DNA of 7,107 nt, taken from the NCBI GenBank assembly GCA_023253575.1, contig JALRGB010000151.1, positions 1 to 7,107 on the forward strand, given 5' to 3'. The stretch is from Verrucomicrobiales bacterium (lineage in GTDB: Bacteria > Verrucomicrobiota > Verrucomicrobiia > Verrucomicrobiales > V1-33). Both the position numbers and the translations under genes were made by a program. Below the pieces are notes generated by a model, which was given only the letters and a program-made list of their open reading frames with translations, was not told where the DNA came from and searched no databases. Position 1 is the stretch's first letter; every line of letters begins with the position of its first letter. This document shows, piece after piece, positions 5,540 to 7,107 of this stretch.

Positions 5540-6591
5540 ATACCATGCCCCCTGCGCTGCCCATTGCCCCCGTCTTGATTCTGAGCACCGGCCGGTGCGG
5601 ATCGACCATGGTCTCCGAAATGTTGAACCGACACCCCGGGGTGCTTAGTATTTCGGAATTTTTTTCCACTCTCGGATCGGCGGGCTTTGCGTGGTCGAGG
5701 CCAGATGGGGCCCGCCTGTGGAAGAATTGCAGCCAGCAAAGTGCGGCGGTCAATGCCATGCTGCGCGACGGACAAATTGTCAGCGAGGTATTATACGGCC
5801 ATGACGCCTCCTCTTCGCGCTTCAAGGCATGGAATATGCCGCCGATTCTTTCCATCACATTGCCGCATCTCACGGACCAGCCTGAGGCGCTCTTTGATGA
5901 ACTGGCGCCGGTCATCGGTTCACAGCCACGTCGCCCATTGGGCGATCAGTATCGCTTCTTGTTTGAGCATCTGGCCCGGCATTTCGGACGGCAGGTGTGG
6001 GTTGAACGCTCTGGGGGCTCGCTCATGCAAGCGGCCAAGTTGTTGCATTTGTTCCCCGAGGCGAGGGTGATTCATGTCTATCGTGACGGACGGGACACGG
6101 CGCAATCGATGAGCCAGCACCATAATTTTCGGGTCCTGATCGCGGTGTTCAAGAAATTCCGAGCGTTGGGTTTTGATGCTCGCAAAGGGTTTTTGCGCAA
6201 GAAGAGCAGCGTTCTAGGCCTGATGCTGGAGGCCTTAGTGTTTCGCCGGTTAGACGTGCCCAAATTGCTGAGAGACTATCCTTTGGAGCTGGCTGACTTC
6301 GGTGCCTTCTGGAGCGATTTGATCATGGTCGGGGAAACCGTGCTCGCTCCTCTGCCGCCCAGTCGCCGCTTGAATGTGAAATTCGAAGACATTCAAGCCT
6401 CTCCGCATCAGAAATTGACGGAATTGATCCGGTTCATTGATCCGTCGCTCGAGAATGGTGCGTGGCTGGAAGAGGCGTGCGCGATGCTTCGGCCGACGCG
6501 ATCGAAATTTTCCGCGCTGCCGACGGCCGAGCAGGCGGCCGTGACCCGCGCCTGCGCCCCCGGATTGCGCGCTCTCGGGTACATGGAGTAG
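5536..6591 (+). CDS. PAPS-dependent sulfotransferase
   Basis: This 351-residue enzyme is expected to move sulfate from 3'-phosphoadenosine 5'-phosphosulfate to a hydroxyl or amine group. The 5'-phosphosulfate-binding loop is STGRCGSTMVSEML (17-30), directly after a hydrophobic strand. The 3'-phosphate-binding region is RVIHVYRDGRDTAQSM (177-192). WVERSGGS (155-162) and the late segment RRLNVKFEDI (277-286) also fit the Sulfotransfer_1/Sulfotransfer_3 superfamily. The length is typical. There is no signal peptide, so it is probably cytosolic. The acceptor cannot be read from sequence; a lipid, polyketide-like compound or glycan is possible. Its ATG overlaps the stop of the DUF2236 gene by four bases (ATGA), which implies coupled translation and suggests the two enzymes act on the same pathway. 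An alternative ATG three codons downstream (5545) is equally possible. It is the last gene of the cluster; I find no clear terminator behind it. Confidence 0.88.
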   Translation: MNTMPPALPIAPVLILSTGRCGSTMVSEMLNRHPGVLSISEFFSTLGSAGFAWSRPDGARLWKNCSQQSAAVNAMLRDGQIVSEVLYGHDASSSRFKAWNMPPILSITLPHLTDQPEALFDELAPVIGSQPRRPLGDQYRFLFEHLARHFGRQVWVERSGGSLMQAAKLLHLFPEARVIHVYRDGRDTAQSMSQHHNFRVLIAVFKKFRALGFDARKGFLRKKSSVLGLMLEALVFRRLDVPKLLRDYPLELADFGAFWSDLIMVGETVLAPLPPSRRLNVKFEDIQASPHQKLTELIRFIDPSLENGAWLEEACAMLRPTRSKFSALPTAEQAAVTRACAPGLRALGYME

Positions 6592-6802
6592 GTTTGGTCA
6601 TCCCCCTTCCTTCCCATATGCCGAATCGTGATAGCACTTAGCCTCGGCTTTGTCTGTACGTTCCGGGCGGCCGCCCCACCGCAGAAACCAACCACCTTGG
6701 CGACCACCTCGAATCCATCAAAGCCATGCCACCGTCCAATGCCAAAGCGGAAGCCAAACGACGAAAGAAGGCCGCGCTCGGTGACAAGGACGGTCTCGGA
6801 TT
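6592..6802. other. Region after the sulfotransferase with an orphan open frame
   Basis: No recognisable gene is present here. On the plus strand an open frame without a supported start runs from 6642 to the TGA at 6900-6902. Its middle reads like a charged protein tail (HLGDHLESIKAMPPSNAKAE, then AKRRKKAALGDKDG). The first ATG in it is at 6726, without a Shine-Dalgarno. It may be the remnant of a gene end, but I recognise no family. A 12-base perfect palindrome GGGCGGCCGCCC lies at 6665-6676. No intrinsic terminator is evident. Confidence 0.3.
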
Positions 6803-6840
6803 CGGATTTTCTGTAGCTGGAGCCGCTGACCTCGGTTGTG
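6803..6840. repeat. Dispersed repeat, copy 1 (GTAGCTGG-type)
   Basis: This copy matches 6942-6979 at 31 of 38 positions, 139 bases apart in the same orientation. The shared core is TTCTGTAGCTGG. Six of the seven differences with copy 2 are purine-purine or pyrimidine-pyrimidine changes within or beyond the core. In one 3-bp pairing, A6821-T6832 here corresponds to G6960-C6971 in copy 2, so pairing is kept. It looks like an extragenic repeat family element, not a duplication of flanking DNA, because the flanks differ. Confidence 0.7.
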
Positions 6841-6931
6841 GCGCCGAACGATTTTTTGGTAGGGACCGGCGGCGGAGAAGCGGTTTCGCGTACGTGTCTT
6901 GAAGGATGTGGCCTGTCGGCCAATTGTGGAA

Positions 6932-6975
6932 ACCGGGGCCACGGATCTTCTGTAGCTGGGGTCGCTGGCCCCGGT
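6932..6975. repeat. 9-bp inverted repeat around repeat copy 2
   Basis: ACCGGGGCC (6932-6940) and GGCCCCGGT (6967-6975) are perfect reverse complements with 26 bases between them. The right arm overlaps repeat copy 2; the left arm lies just outside. Copy 1 has no matching left arm. The structure could be a stem-loop or the trace of a terminal inverted repeat. The inner GGGG at 6958-6961 would compete for the same CCCC. Confidence 0.55.
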
Positions 6976-6979
6976 CGCG
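6942..6979. repeat. Dispersed repeat, copy 2 (GTAGCTGG-type), inside the hydantoinase-like frame
   Basis: This is the second copy of the 38-base repeat. It contains GTAG followed by a GGGG/CCCC mini-hairpin (6958-6961 with 6969-6972). Its right part joins a longer inverted repeat (6932-6940 with 6967-6975). Read on the minus strand, the repeat is in frame with the hydantoinase A-like fragment and begins where the homology of that fragment ends. Confidence 0.7.
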
Positions 6980-7107
6980 GTGACGCGGGCGTTGACGATC
7001 TCGATCGGGTCGCCGTGCGCCGTGCCGTACTCCTTCGTGTGCAGCTCGTGGAAGCGGGCCAGCTGCGCCTCGGCGAACGGGCCCGGGTCGAGCGGCACGC
7101 GCAGCTC

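Larger units (their letters stand above)
6718..7107 (-). pseudogene. Hydantoinase A/oxoprolinase-like C-terminal fragment, probably truncated
   Basis: The minus-strand frame is open from the right edge to a TGA at 6718-6720 (129 visible codons). Its first 46 residues fit the C-terminal part of the hydantoinase A (HyuA)/5-oxoprolinase family: ELRVPLDPGP, then LARFHELHTKEYG, then IEIVNARVTATG. In full-length relatives this segment is followed by a further C-terminal stretch. Here, from about base 6975 leftward, the frame enters repeat copy 2 and then sequence with no resemblance to the family. The gene therefore seems to have lost its true end. The first 45 codons all end in G or C, unlike any other gene here, which points to horizontally acquired DNA from a very GC-rich donor such as an actinobacterium, or to a joining artefact. 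Identification rests on a short stretch, so the exact family member is uncertain. Confidence 0.6.

Noticed and set aside
6665..6676. 12-base palindrome GGGCGGCCGCCC
   Set aside because: It is loopless, with no T-run or partner site. Short GC palindromes are expected by chance in this DNA.
6909..6922. Small hairpin TGGCC-TGTC-GGCCA
   Set aside because: Only 5 bp of stem with no T-run and no gene end nearby; not enough to call a terminator.

Overview
The window looks like chromosomal DNA of a Verrucomicrobiota- or Planctomycetota-type bacterium. An Opitutaceae-like source is my best guess, with moderate confidence. The main reason is a gene fragment at the left edge encoding a secreted protein with a Planctomycete-type cytochrome c domain, a family concentrated in those phyla. 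Most of the window is moderately GC-rich and strongly G/T-skewed on the + strand, where nearly all the genes lie. The exception is the last ~130 bases, which are far more GC-rich and look foreign.

Layout. (1) 1-448, minus strand: N-terminal part of a secreted PSCyt1-type cytochrome c protein that runs off the left edge. (2) 449-790: a divergent intergenic region with a GGCTGG hexamer repeat, a doubtful small ORF, and a promoter plus dyad just ahead of furA. (3) 791-3710, plus strand: a peroxide-stress pair, a FurA-type repressor followed by the catalase-peroxidase KatG. This KatG carries an N-terminal secretion-like extension. Two hairpins follow it. (4) 3989-6591, plus strand: three tightly packed genes that look like one transcription unit. 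They encode a STAS-domain anti-anti-sigma-like protein, a DUF2236 (MpaB/Lcp-like) putative heme oxygenase, and a PAPS-type sulfotransferase. (5) 6592-7107: no intact gene. It holds two copies of a diverged ~38-base repeat containing GTAGCTGG, an orphan open frame, and a minus-strand C-terminal fragment of a hydantoinase A/oxoprolinase-like protein. The protein homology of that fragment stops exactly where the second repeat copy begins.

How the genes work together. FurA is expected to repress its own transcript and katG until peroxide or metal status changes, after which KatG removes hydrogen peroxide. The furA promoter sits so close to the likely GTG start that the mRNA may be leaderless, as known for actinobacterial furA. 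The STAS-DUF2236-sulfotransferase trio is the least familiar part. A regulatory switch protein is translationally coupled to a putative heme-dependent oxygenase and a sulfate-transferring enzyme, which suggests a regulated oxidise-then-sulfate modification of an unknown substrate. That joint function is inference only.
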